Assembly (NCBI GenBank): GCA_944320845.1
Contig: CALUJA010000004.1
Span: forward strand, 119,632-183,631
DNA from: an uncultured Phocaeicola sp.
Lineage (GTDB): Bacteria; Bacteroidota; Bacteroidia; Bacteroidales; Bacteroidaceae
Direction of reading: 5' to 3'
DNA length: 64,000 nucleotides
The notes beneath the pieces are model-generated. The model ran no database searches. It saw only the letters and a program-made list of their open reading frames with translations, and was not told where the DNA came from. How positions within the stretch are numbered: the first letter of the stretch is position 1; every line of letters begins with the position of its first letter. The translations under genes and the position numbers were made by a program. This document shows, piece after piece, positions 1 to 8,950 of this stretch.

Positions 1-1187
1 TACATCCCTGCACCGGCTGCGGAGGATGTGCTGCGGTTTGCCCCAAAGAAGCCATTACAATGGCATTTGATGAACAAGGATTCTACAAGCCTATATTGCA
101 TCCTTCTAAATGTATAGACTGTTCAATCTGTACACAAGTATGTTACAAATATTCGAACATCGAAACCTATGATTTGAACAGTCATAAAGAAGTACAATTA
201 TTAGCTTGCCAAGCTAAAGATGAGAACATACTCAAGTCAACGACTTCTGGCGGAGTTGGCTATCTGTTGGCAAAAGCTTTGTTCAATAAGGGATACCAAT
301 GCATAGGGTCGGTATATGACACCATCATAAACCAAGCCAAACATATATGCGCTTCGACAGAAACAGACATCAACTCCTTTAAGGGTTCCAAATACATCCA
401 GTCAATGACATTTCCCGCCTTTAAAGAAATGCTTGACAAGAAGGGACAAAAAAATGTATTATTTGGAACCCCCTGTCAAATATATGCCATAGGAAAATAT
501 CTGGAAAAGAAAAAAAGGAGGAAAGACTTTCTTTTGGTTGACCTCTATTGTCATGGCTGTCCGTCATCCCAGATATGGCAAAAATACATACAGGAAATAA
601 AAGAACTTATAGGTAAGCCTAAATTCGACAATGTAGAATTCAGAAGCAAAATTAAAGGTTGGGGAAACTTTTACATAATAGTAATAGTAATAAATGGCAT
701 ACAGGCATTCATAAGCAACAGAAAAAAAGATGAATTTTATCAACTGTTCTTCTCTAATTTAATGTTGAATGACGCATGCCGCGACTGTGCTTTACGCAGC
801 TCTCTTGAATATACAGATATCCGTTTAGGTGATTTCTGGGGAAGATGTTATGACACAGAAACCAGAGGAATGTCTGGTGTTACATTAGTTACAAAAGAAG
901 GGAAAAAAGCTTTCGAGATAATCAAGAATGAGGTAACTATCCATAAGCATGATTTTTCCGACTTTCTACCCTACCAGTCTTGGGGCATCACATATCAAGT
1001 TAATGAAAAAACAAGACATCATCTCTTTGAAATGCTAAAGACAGGCAGACCTCTCAAAGAAATGCAAAAGTATTATTTTTCCCAACAACCTTTTAAACAA
1101 AAAATCAAACGGCATCTGAAAGACATTACCTATTTGTTACCTCCACAATATATCAACAAAGTAAAAAAACTATATCATCAAATATAG
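1..1187 (+). CDS. Coenzyme F420 hydrogenase/dehydrogenase beta-subunit family protein, 5' end outside window
   Basis: The reading frame is open from base 3, so the gene begins upstream of the window; the ATG at 60 is internal. Codons from about base 9 encode one CxxCxxCxxxC 4Fe-4S motif (CTGCGGCAAVC), and a second (CIDCSICTQVC) follows about 20 residues later. Further on are GTPCQI, CHGCPS and GDFWG, typical of the F420 hydrogenase/dehydrogenase beta-subunit (FrhB) fold. In Bacteroidetes such proteins sit in exopolysaccharide clusters, often beside polysaccharide pyruvyl transferases; the substrate is unknown and F420 is unlikely to be the real cofactor. The gene is clearly more AT-rich than the glycosyltransferase 29 bp downstream, which fits an acquired polysaccharide locus. 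Family call firm, role inferred. Confidence 0.85.
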   Translation, partial: HPCTGCGGCAAVCPKEAITMAFDEQGFYKPILHPSKCIDCSICTQVCYKYSNIETYDLNSHKEVQLLACQAKDENILKSTTSGGVGYLLAKALFNKGYQCIGSVYDTIINQAKHICASTETDINSFKGSKYIQSMTFPAFKEMLDKKGQKNVLFGTPCQIYAIGKYLEKKKRRKDFLLVDLYCHGCPSSQIWQKYIQEIKELIGKPKFDNVEFRSKIKGWGNFYIIVIVINGIQAFISNRKKDEFYQLFFSNLMLNDACRDCALRSSLEYTDIRLGDFWGRCYDTETRGMSGVTLVTKEGKKAFEIIKNEVTIHKHDFSDFLPYQSWGITYQVNEKTRHHLFEMLKTGRPLKEMQKYYFSQQPFKQKIKRHLKDITYLLPPQYINKVKKLYHQI

Positions 1188-1216
1188 CTTTAAAAGCTGA
1201 CAAATAAAATATTGTT

Positions 1217-2032
1217 ATGTTTTCCGTTCTTTTATCCGTTTACAAGAAAGAACACCCCACTTATCTCAAGCAAAGCCTTGACAGTCTGTTTGCGCAGACT
1301 TTGCCTCCCGATGAAATTGTTTTGGTGAAAGACGGGCCGCTGACTCCTGAACTGGAGGCGGTCGTCACGGAATATCAGTCGCGGTATCCGATGCTGAAGG
1401 TGGTTCCCCTGCCCCAGAACCAGGGGCTGGGAAAGGCGCTGAACGAGGGACTGAAACATTGTTCCTACGAACTGGTGGCGCGCATGGATACGGACGACAT
1501 TGCCAAACCGGAACGGTTTGAAAGGCAGATGCAGGTTTTCAGGGAGCATCCGGAGACGGATGTGTGCAGCGCATGGATTGAGGAGTTTTATAATGACACC
1601 AACCATGTGGTCGCCGTAAAGAAGCTTCCGGAGCGGCACGAGGAAATCCGTGCGTATGCCCGGAAAAGATGCCCGGTAAACCATCCTGCCGCCATGTTCA
1701 GAAAAAGCAAGGTGCTGAAGGCAGGCGGATATCCCCCGATTCCGCAATACGAGGACTACGGACTGTGGGTCAGAATGCTGATGAACGGATGCCGATTCTA
1801 TAACCTACAGGAAAGTCTGCTCTATTTCCGCACAACGCCAGACACCTTCAGGCGGCGGGGAGGATGGAAATATGTGGTGAAGGAAATCGGGCTGCAGAAA
1901 GAGATGTACAGAATCGGATTCATTTCCGCCCCCACCTTCTGCCTGAATGTCCTGATCAGACTGGTAGTCCGACTGATGCCCAACGGCATCCGAGGCTTCA
2001 TCTACAAGTCTTTATTAAGGAAGAAAAAATAA
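1217..2032 (+). CDS. Family 2 glycosyltransferase
   Basis: A 271-residue GT-A fold glycosyltransferase. The N-terminus reads MFSVLLSVYKKEHPTYL, the usual nucleotide-sugar binding start of family 2, and a DTDD motif at residues 91-94 provides the metal-binding aspartates. The QYEDYGLW stretch near residue 175 resembles the acceptor-side ED motif. It resembles AmsE-type enzymes of exopolysaccharide synthesis. There is no membrane anchor apart from a weakly hydrophobic C-terminal stretch, so it probably works at the inner face of the cytoplasmic membrane on lipid-linked sugars. It lies between the Fe-S protein and the Wzz gene, consistent with a role in O-antigen or capsule assembly. The sugar transferred cannot be read from the sequence. 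Confidence 0.9.
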   Translation: MFSVLLSVYKKEHPTYLKQSLDSLFAQTLPPDEIVLVKDGPLTPELEAVVTEYQSRYPMLKVVPLPQNQGLGKALNEGLKHCSYELVARMDTDDIAKPERFERQMQVFREHPETDVCSAWIEEFYNDTNHVVAVKKLPERHEEIRAYARKRCPVNHPAAMFRKSKVLKAGGYPPIPQYEDYGLWVRMLMNGCRFYNLQESLLYFRTTPDTFRRRGGWKYVVKEIGLQKEMYRIGFISAPTFCLNVLIRLVVRLMPNGIRGFIYKSLLRKKK

Positions 2033-2387
2033 TCTCCGCACCAACACTCCTGAAATTTCCTCCCGAGAAAAAAGTTTTTCCTCACGGGAAAAAATATTTT
2101 TCTCCCGAACAAAAATGGTCTTTTGCACGCACCGCAGGCGTTTCTGCCATATCACCGGACAAAAGTTTATGGAATCATTCTCTCTTTTTTCGCAAAAAAC
2201 TCATTCTTTGACGAAGTGCGGGAAAGAAAGGTGGTGGCAGAAGACTTCCGGATAACAGCAGATAAGTTTGCTACCACCACCCGTAAATTTCTATTATGCA
2301 ATGGATTACAAGGAGGGTGAGAGTAGTGAGAGTAAAAAAGAAAAAACAAAGTTGCATGAATTGTAAAAAGAAAAATCAGATAACCCT
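2033..2387. other. Non-coding stretch with palindromic A/T-rich repeats upstream of wzz
   Basis: No convincing gene. Bases 2059-2110 hold three TCCCG/CGGGA boxes separated by runs of A and T, forming overlapping imperfect palindromes. Bases 2230-2239 and 2269-2278 form an inverted repeat (GGTGGTGGCA / TGCTACCACC) with one G-U type mismatch and a 29-nt loop. No clear TAnnTTTG promoter was seen before wzz. Confidence 0.55.
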
Positions 2388-3500
2388 ATGGAACAGAACT
2401 TGAATACCCCGTCTCCGCAGAAGGAGGAACAGGAAATCGACCTGCTGGAGCTTTTTGGAAAGCTCTGGAAAAGAAAGAAATCCATCGCCAAGGCCGTGGG
2501 ATACGGTGCCTTGATCGGTCTGGTCGTGGCCTTCAGCATGCCGCGCGAATATACCGTGACCGTCACGCTGTCGCCGGAATCGGGAAGCTCATCAAGCAGC
2601 GGGCTGATGGGAATGGCTTCCATGCTCGGACTGGGAAACATCTCCGTTTCGAACGAGGATGCGCTCAACGTTTCGCTCTTCCCGGACATCATGGCCTCGA
2701 CGCCGTTTGCCCTCGAACTGTACGGCATGCAGGTAAGGCCGGAAAAGAGTGACACCACGCTCGCCCTCCACCGATTCATGGAAGGGCAGCGCAAGTCATG
2801 GTTCGGTTACCTGTTCGCCCTGCCCGGAATGGCGGTGGGAGGGGTCATGTCACTGTTCGGTGACGGAGACGAAAAGACGGAAAGGGAGATTCCCGACCCC
2901 TTCCACCTGACAAGGGAGGAAGAGAAGAGCCTGATGGGCATCAAGGAAATGATGTCCGCCGAGGCGGACAAGACCACCGGCATCACCACCATATCCGTCA
3001 CCCTGCAAGACCCGGTGGTGGCCGCGGTGGTGGCCGACAGCGTGGTACACAAGCTGCAGGCATATATCACCGCCTACCGCACCAAGAAGGCCACGGAGGA
3101 CTTCAAGTATCAGGAAATGCTGTATGAAAAGGCGAAGGAGGAGTATTACCAGATCCAGAAGGAATACGCCGCATTCCAGGACCGAAACCAGCTCGTCACG
3201 CTGAACGCCGTCAAGGTGGAGGGCGAACGGATGGAAACGCAGCTGAAACTTGCGAGCCAGATTTACCAGCAGGCGGCCACGCAGCTTGAACTGCTGCGGG
3301 CGAAGATTCAGGAAGACAAGCCGGTGTTTGCGGTAGTGGAGCCCGCCACTGTGCCGCTGAAGCCCTCAGCTCCGAGAAAGGTGCTGATTCTCATAGGATT
3401 CATGTTTCTGGCATTTGTGGGCAGTGCCGCGTGGATTCTCTTCGGGAAAGACTTGTGGACGGATATAAAGAATGAGCTGAAACAGCAGCAGTCCCGCTGA
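2388..3500 (+). CDS. Wzz/FepE-type polysaccharide chain-length determinant protein
   Basis: A 370-residue inner-membrane protein of the Wzz family, which sets the length of O-antigen or capsule chains made by the Wzy polymerase. After an acidic N-terminus (EIDLLELFGKLWKRKK) there is a first membrane segment at about 43-60, a large periplasmic region with a serine-rich patch and a helical part (about 225-305), and a second membrane segment at about 333-353 preceded by the typical proline-rich PATVPLKPSAPRK. There is no Walker motif or tyrosine tail, so it is a simple Wzz and not a BY-kinase. It is the last gene of the polysaccharide block and is followed by a strong hairpin. Confidence 0.88.
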   Translation: MEQNLNTPSPQKEEQEIDLLELFGKLWKRKKSIAKAVGYGALIGLVVAFSMPREYTVTVTLSPESGSSSSSGLMGMASMLGLGNISVSNEDALNVSLFPDIMASTPFALELYGMQVRPEKSDTTLALHRFMEGQRKSWFGYLFALPGMAVGGVMSLFGDGDEKTEREIPDPFHLTREEEKSLMGIKEMMSAEADKTTGITTISVTLQDPVVAAVVADSVVHKLQAYITAYRTKKATEDFKYQEMLYEKAKEEYYQIQKEYAAFQDRNQLVTLNAVKVEGERMETQLKLASQIYQQAATQLELLRAKIQEDKPVFAVVEPATVPLKPSAPRKVLILIGFMFLAFVGSAAWILFGKDLWTDIKNELKQQQSR

Positions 3501-3518
3501 CAGCCTGTTTCAGCAAAC

Positions 3519-3564
3519 AAAGAGAGAGGGTGCAGGAAACTGGTTTCCTGCACCCTCTCTCTTT
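3519..3564. terminator. Terminator hairpin shared by convergent genes
   Basis: A perfect 22-bp inverted repeat (3519-3540 with 3543-3564) closing on a 2-nt gap. It lies between the end of wzz and the end of the minus-strand gene at 3599. A-rich and T-rich edges on both sides suggest it can stop transcription from both directions. Confidence 0.8.
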
Positions 3565-3598
3565 ATTAAGCAATAATCACATTAAAGCATGACTTCCA

Positions 3599-3934
3599 TC
3601 AGTCTGCATTCCCTACAGAATCGGCATATTCCATCTCTCCCTGCACCACAAAGAATACATCGTCTGCCTCATAAGGCCCCATGCCGTCTTTGGCAGCTTC
3701 CTTTACCACATATTCCACAATGGCATCCTGATCGATGTTGATATACCCCTCCTCGTCCGGTTCCGCATCAAGGCAGCCGCTTGTGGTATAATAATCCACC
3801 AACACATCGAGGATATAATATAAGTCATCGTCTGAAAACTTGCCTTTCAAGTCCTGGGGCAAGTATCCCTTGATGAATTCCACGCATTTTGCGTCGTCTT
3901 CATCTTCCAACAAGAAATCGTCTTCCATTCCCAT
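3599..3934 (-). CDS. Small acidic protein of unknown function
   Basis: A 111-residue, strongly acidic protein (N-terminus MGMEDDFLLEDEDDAK) with no signal peptide or membrane segment. I recognise no domain. It begins 17 nt after the thioredoxin stop codon on the same strand, so it is very likely co-transcribed with trxA. That pairing appears conserved in related genomes from memory and could mean a shared redox or stress setting, but this is inference. The start may instead be the ATG two codons later. Confidence 0.75.
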   Translation of the reverse strand: MGMEDDFLLEDEDDAKCVEFIKGYLPQDLKGKFSDDDLYYILDVLVDYYTTSGCLDAEPDEEGYINIDQDAIVEYVVKEAAKDGMGPYEADDVFFVVQGEMEYADSVGNAD

Positions 3935-3951
3935 AAGAACAGTCTGTCATT

Positions 3952-4269
3952 TTATCCCAACAAAGCTTCCACTTTAGCCTGAAGCGCACTTTTTGTAGTG
4001 GCTCCAACCTGCTTGTCCACCACTTCACCGTTTTTGATGAACAGGATGGTGGGAATGTTGCGCACGCCATACTGAGCCGGAAGGTCGGCATTTTCGTCCA
4101 CATCACACTTGCCGATGTTCACTCTGCCTTTATATTCTTCGGCCAGCTCTTCCACAAAAGGGCCTACCATCTTGCAAGGTCCGCACCACGGAGCCCAAAA
4201 GTCCAAAACCACCGGCTTTCCTTCCGCCAGAATCTCTTCAAAATTACTGTCTTTAATTTCCAGTGCCAT
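3952..4269 (-). CDS. trxA: Thioredoxin
   Basis: A 105-residue cytoplasmic thioredoxin with the active-site WCGPC at residues 28-32, preceded by FWAP, and the cis-proline region (RNIPTILF) further on. It reduces protein disulfides using electrons from thioredoxin reductase. I chose the ATG at 4269 (MALEIKDS) over an upstream in-frame start because it matches the usual family length and leaves a promoter upstream: a TATATTTG box at 4297-4304 and TTG at 4323-4325 on the minus strand. It probably forms an operon with the small acidic gene downstream. Confidence 0.95.
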   Translation of the reverse strand: MALEIKDSNFEEILAEGKPVVLDFWAPWCGPCKMVGPFVEELAEEYKGRVNIGKCDVDENADLPAQYGVRNIPTILFIKNGEVVDKQVGATTKSALQAKVEALLG

Positions 4270-4296
4270 AACGATACTTTTATAATTAATTCTTCG

Positions 4297-4325
4297 CAAA
4301 TATACTAATTTATTTTATACTGCAA
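4297..4325 (-). promoter_or_regulatory. Predicted Bacteroidetes-type promoter of trxA
   Basis: On the minus strand, TATATTTG (4297-4304) matches the TAnnTTTG -7 consensus, with TTG (4323-4325) about 18-20 nt upstream as the -33 element. The -33 element overlaps the 3' end of dnaE. Confidence 0.6.
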
Positions 4326-7300
4326 CAAGGGCTGCGCCTTTAAATAGTCAACCAGTTCTTTCTGCACGGAAAGCCTTACCGCGCGCGAGGACATGCTGAG
4401 ATGCGTCTGCCCGTCCTCGTCGAGAATGCAGAAGCACAATTCCGTGGAACCCGGAGAGGCCTTGGCGATGGAAGATATCTCCATAATCATCTGGTCGTCG
4501 ACGGCCGACAGCGGAACGGTGATGGTGAGTTTCTCTATCAGGTGGTCTTTCACTTCCGAAAGCAGTTCGATGCTGTTTATCCTGACCTCCAGTTCTTCCG
4601 GCTTCCACTGGCGGGGCTGACACTTGCCGCGCATGAAGAGGAACATGCCCTCCATAAAGAAATTCTTCTTTTCCACCCAATCGTTGCCGAAGAAGGCAAA
4701 TTCGCCCACACCGGAATAGTCTTCCACCTTGGTCACGCCATAAGGCTTTCCGTTTTTGGTATATCCCTCACGCACATTGGTCACAATTCCCCCAAGCACC
4801 AAATCCTGATTCTGGAGCTTCGTCAAATCGGCCAGGTCTGCCATGCGGGTCTTGCAGACATTCTCCAATATCACGGCATATTCATCGAGCGGATGAGCAG
4901 AAAGATAAATGCCCACCAGGTCGCGCTCCTTGTTCAGGCGCTCCAAGTCGCTCCATGCCGGCGCATGGACGATTTCGGGCGTAGCCACTTCTATTTCCTG
5001 CGCATCGCCGAAAAGGGAATTGACGGCAACGGCCTTGTCGGTCTGGTATTTGTTCCCATAGCGGACCAGCAGCTCCACAAAGCTTTCGTCTTTGGCGTTT
5101 TTCAAGAAAAAGTCTTCGCGCCTGATTTCCGAGAAACTGTCGAATCCTCCGGCCAGTGCAAGGTTTTCAATGTTCTTCCGGTTGCAGGCGGAGAGGTTGA
5201 CACGCTGAACAAAATCGAAGATTCCCTTGAACGGGCCGTTCTTTTCCCGCTCTTCCAGAATGCAGCGCACGGCAGACTCGCCCACTCCCTTGACAGCACC
5301 CAGTCCGAAACGGATATCGCCGCGCCGGTTGACGGAGAATTTCAGCATACTTTCATTCACATCCGGCCCCAGCACGCTGATGCCCGTCGCCTTGCATTCG
5401 TCCATCAGCTTGGTGATTTCGGTAATGTTGGCGATATTGCGGCTCATGGCGGCAGCCATGTACTCAGAAGGATAGTTGGCCTTCAGGTAGGCCGTCTGGT
5501 AAGCCACCCACGAATAACACGTGGCATGCGACTTGTTGAAGGCATACGAAGCGAACTTCTCCCAGTCGGCCCAAATCTTTTCCAGCACCTTCGGGTCGTG
5601 CCCGTTTTTCTTCCCGCCTTCGATGAACTTGGGCTTCATGTGGTCCAGCTTGTCACGCAGCTTCTTACCCATCGCCTTACGCAAGGCATCCGATTCACCG
5701 CGGGTGAAATCGGCAAGCAGGCGCGAGAGGAGCATCACTTGCTCCTGGTAAACCGTAATTCCATAAGTATCCTTCAGATATTTCTCCATAATGGGAATAT
5801 CATATTCTATAGGCTTCCGTCCGTGCTTGCGGTCGATAAAGTCGGGGATATAATCCATCGGCCCCGGGCGGTAAAGGGCATTCATGGCTATCAGGTCTTC
5901 AAAAGTAGAGGGCTGAAGCTCGCGCAGGTATTTCTGCATGCCCGCCGACTCAAACTGGAAGGTTCCGATGGTGCGACCTTCACTATATAATTTATAGGTG
6001 GCCGCATCATCTATCGGAATCGCGTCGATATTCAGCACGATTCCCTTGCTCTGCCTGATGTTTTCCAGGGCCTCCTTGATGATGGACAATGTCTTCAGGC
6101 CCAGAAAGTCCATCTTAATCAGCCCTGTCTCCTCGATAACCGAGCCTTCATATTGGGTTACGAGCATCTTCTCGCCGGTCTCCTTGTCATCGGCCGTACT
6201 GACCGGAACCCAGTCGGTAATGTCATCACGGCAGATAATCGTCCCACAGGCATGAACTCCCGTGTTACGGACATTTCCCTCCAGCATCTTGGCATACTTG
6301 ATGGTGTCGCGGAGCACCGGGTCAGACGAAACCTCCGCCGCCTGCAGTTCGGGCACGTATGCGATGGCATTCGTCAGATTCAGCTTTTTGTCGGGAATCT
6401 TGTCCGGCACGAGCTTGCACAGACGGTCAGACTCCGTAAGCGGAAGCTTCTGCACACGCGCCACATCCTTGATGGCGAGCTTCGTGGCCATTGTGCCGTA
6501 AGTAATGATGTGGGCCACCTTCTCCTGCCCGTACTTCTCCGTCACCCAGTTCAACACCCGCCCTCGGCCGTCATCATCAAAGTCCACATCGATATCGGGC
6601 AAGGAGATTCGGTCGGGATTCAGGAATCGCTCGAACAGCAGGTCATACTTTATCGGGTCAATCTGCGTGATGCCCAGACAATAGGCTACGGCAGAACCGG
6701 CGGCCGAACCACGTCCCGGCCCTACGGAAACATCCAGCTTTTCGCGGGCGGCGTTGATAAAGTCCTGCACAATGAGGAAGTATCCGGGAAAACCCATCGT
6801 CTTCATGATATACAGTTCGAAACGGATGCGCTCCTGCACCTCTTCGTTCAAAGCCTCCCCGTAACGGCGGTGCGCCCCCTCGTATGCCAGCTTGGCCAGA
6901 TAATCCGCCTCCAGCTTGATGCGGTAAAGCTTGTCGTATCCACCTAGACGCTCAATCTTCGCATTGGCAGCCGCCTCGTCCATCACCACACGGCCGTTTT
7001 CGTCCTGCGTAAACTCATCGAACAGGTCTTTTTCCGAAAACCTTTTCCGGTATTCCTCCTCCGTGCCAAACTCTTCGGGAATGGCAAAGGTCGGCATAAT
7101 CGGCGCATGGTCGATGGAATAAAACTCCACCTTGTCGCAGATTTCCGTCGTATTGGATAATGCCTCAGGCACATCGGCAAAAATTTCATTCATCTCCTCA
7201 CGGGTCTTCATCCACTCCTGCTTGGTGTAAAGCATCCGCTTCGGGTCGTCCAAATCCTTTCCGGTACTCAGACAAATCAGACGGTCATGCGCCTCGGCGT

Positions 7301-8102
7301 TCTCTTCATCCACGAAATGCACATCGTTTGTACAGACCAGCTTGATGTTGTATTTCCTCGAATACTCTATCAGCTTCCTGTTGACCTTTTCCTGCAAAGG
7401 ATATGTTTCATGATTGGCACGCGGAACGGTAGCCTTATGCCGCTGCAGCTCCAGATAATAGTCGTCGCCGAAAAGATTCTTATACCACTGAATCGCTTCT
7501 TCCGCCTGCTCGTACTCGTCGGCTATGATGCGCCGGGGAATCTCCCCTCCCAAACAGGCCGAACAGACAATCAAGCCTTCGTGATACTTCTCAAGTTCGG
7601 CGCGGTCGGTACGCGGACGCATATAGAATCCCTCCGTCCAAGCCTTCGACACAAGCTTTATCAGGTTATGATATCCCTGCAGATTTTTGGCAAGCACCAC
7701 CAGATGGTAGCCGCTCTGGTCGGGCTTGCCCTCCTTGTCCTGCATACGCCTCCGCGCGACATACATTTCACAGCCGAATATAGGCTTGAAAAGCTTTTTA
7801 CGGGCGGCTTCCAGCTTTTCCTTGCACGACGCTATTTCCGCCTGCGGGTCTTCCGACTCCTCTTTTCCGCTTTCAAGCGCCGCAATCCGCTTCTTCAAAT
7901 CCTTTATTTCGGCGTTCGTACCGCCGTTCTTCTTGTTTACATAATTGAAAAACTCCTTGATGCCGAACATGTCTCCATGGTCTGTCACCGCGATTCCCCG
8001 CATGCCGTTTGCCATTGCCTTGTCCACAAGACGGGGGATGGAAGCTTGTCCGTCAAGAATAGAATATTGAGTATGAACGTGTAGATGAACGAAATCCTGC
8101 AT
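4305..8102 (-). CDS. dnaE: DNA polymerase III alpha subunit
   Basis: A 1265-residue replicative polymerase. The N-terminal PHP domain starts with FVHLHVHTQYSILDG. The catalytic aspartates lie in PDIDVDFDDD near residue 504, and the C-terminal part carries the helix-hairpin-helix and an OB-fold near residues 1070-1150. It synthesises DNA within the Pol III holoenzyme at the fork. The start is set at the ATG at 8102 (MQDFVHLHV), because residues upstream of it in the open frame do not match the family. It runs divergently from psd. Length and domain order are normal for Bacteroidetes DnaE and no damage was seen. Confidence 0.97.
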   Translation of the reverse strand: MQDFVHLHVHTQYSILDGQASIPRLVDKAMANGMRGIAVTDHGDMFGIKEFFNYVNKKNGGTNAEIKDLKKRIAALESGKEESEDPQAEIASCKEKLEAARKKLFKPIFGCEMYVARRRMQDKEGKPDQSGYHLVVLAKNLQGYHNLIKLVSKAWTEGFYMRPRTDRAELEKYHEGLIVCSACLGGEIPRRIIADEYEQAEEAIQWYKNLFGDDYYLELQRHKATVPRANHETYPLQEKVNRKLIEYSRKYNIKLVCTNDVHFVDEENAEAHDRLICLSTGKDLDDPKRMLYTKQEWMKTREEMNEIFADVPEALSNTTEICDKVEFYSIDHAPIMPTFAIPEEFGTEEEYRKRFSEKDLFDEFTQDENGRVVMDEAAANAKIERLGGYDKLYRIKLEADYLAKLAYEGAHRRYGEALNEEVQERIRFELYIMKTMGFPGYFLIVQDFINAAREKLDVSVGPGRGSAAGSAVAYCLGITQIDPIKYDLLFERFLNPDRISLPDIDVDFDDDGRGRVLNWVTEKYGQEKVAHIITYGTMATKLAIKDVARVQKLPLTESDRLCKLVPDKIPDKKLNLTNAIAYVPELQAAEVSSDPVLRDTIKYAKMLEGNVRNTGVHACGTIICRDDITDWVPVSTADDKETGEKMLVTQYEGSVIEETGLIKMDFLGLKTLSIIKEALENIRQSKGIVLNIDAIPIDDAATYKLYSEGRTIGTFQFESAGMQKYLRELQPSTFEDLIAMNALYRPGPMDYIPDFIDRKHGRKPIEYDIPIMEKYLKDTYGITVYQEQVMLLSRLLADFTRGESDALRKAMGKKLRDKLDHMKPKFIEGGKKNGHDPKVLEKIWADWEKFASYAFNKSHATCYSWVAYQTAYLKANYPSEYMAAAMSRNIANITEITKLMDECKATGISVLGPDVNESMLKFSVNRRGDIRFGLGAVKGVGESAVRCILEEREKNGPFKGIFDFVQRVNLSACNRKNIENLALAGGFDSFSEIRREDFFLKNAKDESFVELLVRYGNKYQTDKAVAVNSLFGDAQEIEVATPEIVHAPAWSDLERLNKERDLVGIYLSAHPLDEYAVILENVCKTRMADLADLTKLQNQDLVLGGIVTNVREGYTKNGKPYGVTKVEDYSGVGEFAFFGNDWVEKKNFFMEGMFLFMRGKCQPRQWKPEELEVRINSIELLSEVKDHLIEKLTITVPLSAVDDQMIMEISSIAKASPGSTELCFCILDEDGQTHLSMSSRAVRLSVQKELVDYLKAQPLLQYKIN

Positions 8103-8129
8103 GATATTCCGATTAAATAAAAAACGTAT

Positions 8130-8161
8130 CAAAGATACCGACCTTTTGCTGAACAAACAAA
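8130..8161 (-). promoter_or_regulatory. Predicted promoter of dnaE
   Basis: Minus-strand TATCTTTG (8130-8137) with TTTG (8158-8161) 20 nt upstream, matching both parts of the Bacteroidetes consensus. It ends about 28 nt before the dnaE start. Confidence 0.65.
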
Positions 8162-8187
8162 TAGAGTCAACAAAAAGTTACATTTTC

Positions 8188-8218
8188 TTGCAGGGTTCTC
8201 AAAATAAATATACTTTTG
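8188..8218 (+). promoter_or_regulatory. Predicted promoter of the psd-pssA operon
   Basis: TACTTTTG at 8211-8218 matches the TAnnTTTG -7 box, with TTG at 8188-8190 20 nt upstream. It lies 31 nt before the psd ATG. Confidence 0.6.
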
Positions 8219-8249
8219 TGCGATAATATCGATAATCCGGTTTAACCCC

Positions 8250-8936
8250 ATGAACAAGATAAAGAAACTGAAAAAAATCCGCATCCACCACGAAGGCACC
8301 CATATCCTTATCTTCGGTGCAGTCTTACTGATTCTGATTAATCTTGCGCTTTACTGGAGAATCGAATGTAAGATACCCTTTTATGCCGTATCGCTCGTAA
8401 GCGTCGTACTTTACCTGCTGACCGTAAACTTCTTCCGTTGTCCGATACGCCTGTTCAAAGGCGACACGGAAAAGACGGTAGTCGCTCCGGCCGACGGGCG
8501 GATAGTGGTGGTTGAAGAGGTGGACGAGCACGAATACTTCCATGACCGCCGGCTGATGGTCTCTATCTTTATGGATATTACCAATGTACACGCCAACTGG
8601 TATCCGGTGGACGGAGTGGTCAAGCACGTGTCGCACCAGAACGGACGGTTCATGAAAGCCTGGCTGCCGAAGGCAAGCACGGAGAACGAACGCTCTACCA
8701 TTGTCATCGAAACGCCGGAAGGCCATGAGGTGATGGCACGGCAGATTGCAGGAGCGGTGGCACGGCGCATCGTCACGTATGCAGAAAAGGGGGAAGACTG
8801 CTACATCGACGAACACATGGGCTTCATCAAGTTCGGTTCGCGGGTGGATGTCTACCTGCCGCTCGGGACAGAGGTGTGCGTGACTATAGGACAAAAGACT
8901 ACGGGCAATGAAACGGTCATTGCAAGACTGAAATAA
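8250..8936 (+). CDS. psd: Phosphatidylserine decarboxylase, short type
   Basis: A 228-residue enzyme that converts phosphatidylserine to phosphatidylethanolamine. Two hydrophobic segments near residues 18-37 and 43-60 anchor it in the membrane. The self-cleavage site that makes the pyruvoyl group is the Gly-Ser in FIKFGSR (G196-S197). The conserved VAPADGRI (78-85) and HANWYP (114-119) are present. This is the short, proteobacterial/archaeal class II form rather than the long E. coli form. It is followed 14 nt later by pssA, which supplies its substrate. Confidence 0.95.
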   Translation: MNKIKKLKKIRIHHEGTHILIFGAVLLILINLALYWRIECKIPFYAVSLVSVVLYLLTVNFFRCPIRLFKGDTEKTVVAPADGRIVVVEEVDEHEYFHDRRLMVSIFMDITNVHANWYPVDGVVKHVSHQNGRFMKAWLPKASTENERSTIVIETPEGHEVMARQIAGAVARRIVTYAEKGEDCYIDEHMGFIKFGSRVDVYLPLGTEVCVTIGQKTTGNETVIARLK

Positions 8937-8950
8937 AAAACGATGTGATT

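Noticed and set aside
2042-2120. Possible CRISPR-like array in the repeats before wzz
   Set aside because: The repeats are short, irregular and palindromic, with spacers of only a few bases and no cas genes nearby.
2123-2349. Two short overlapping frames (60-65 codons) upstream of wzz
   Set aside because: They lie on opposite strands over an inverted repeat, have no domain and no promoter, and look like chance frames.
4401-5990. A 529-codon open frame on the plus strand opposite dnaE
   Set aside because: It is the antisense shadow of dnaE. The translation is histidine- and arginine-rich with no domain, while the minus strand encodes a complete DnaE.
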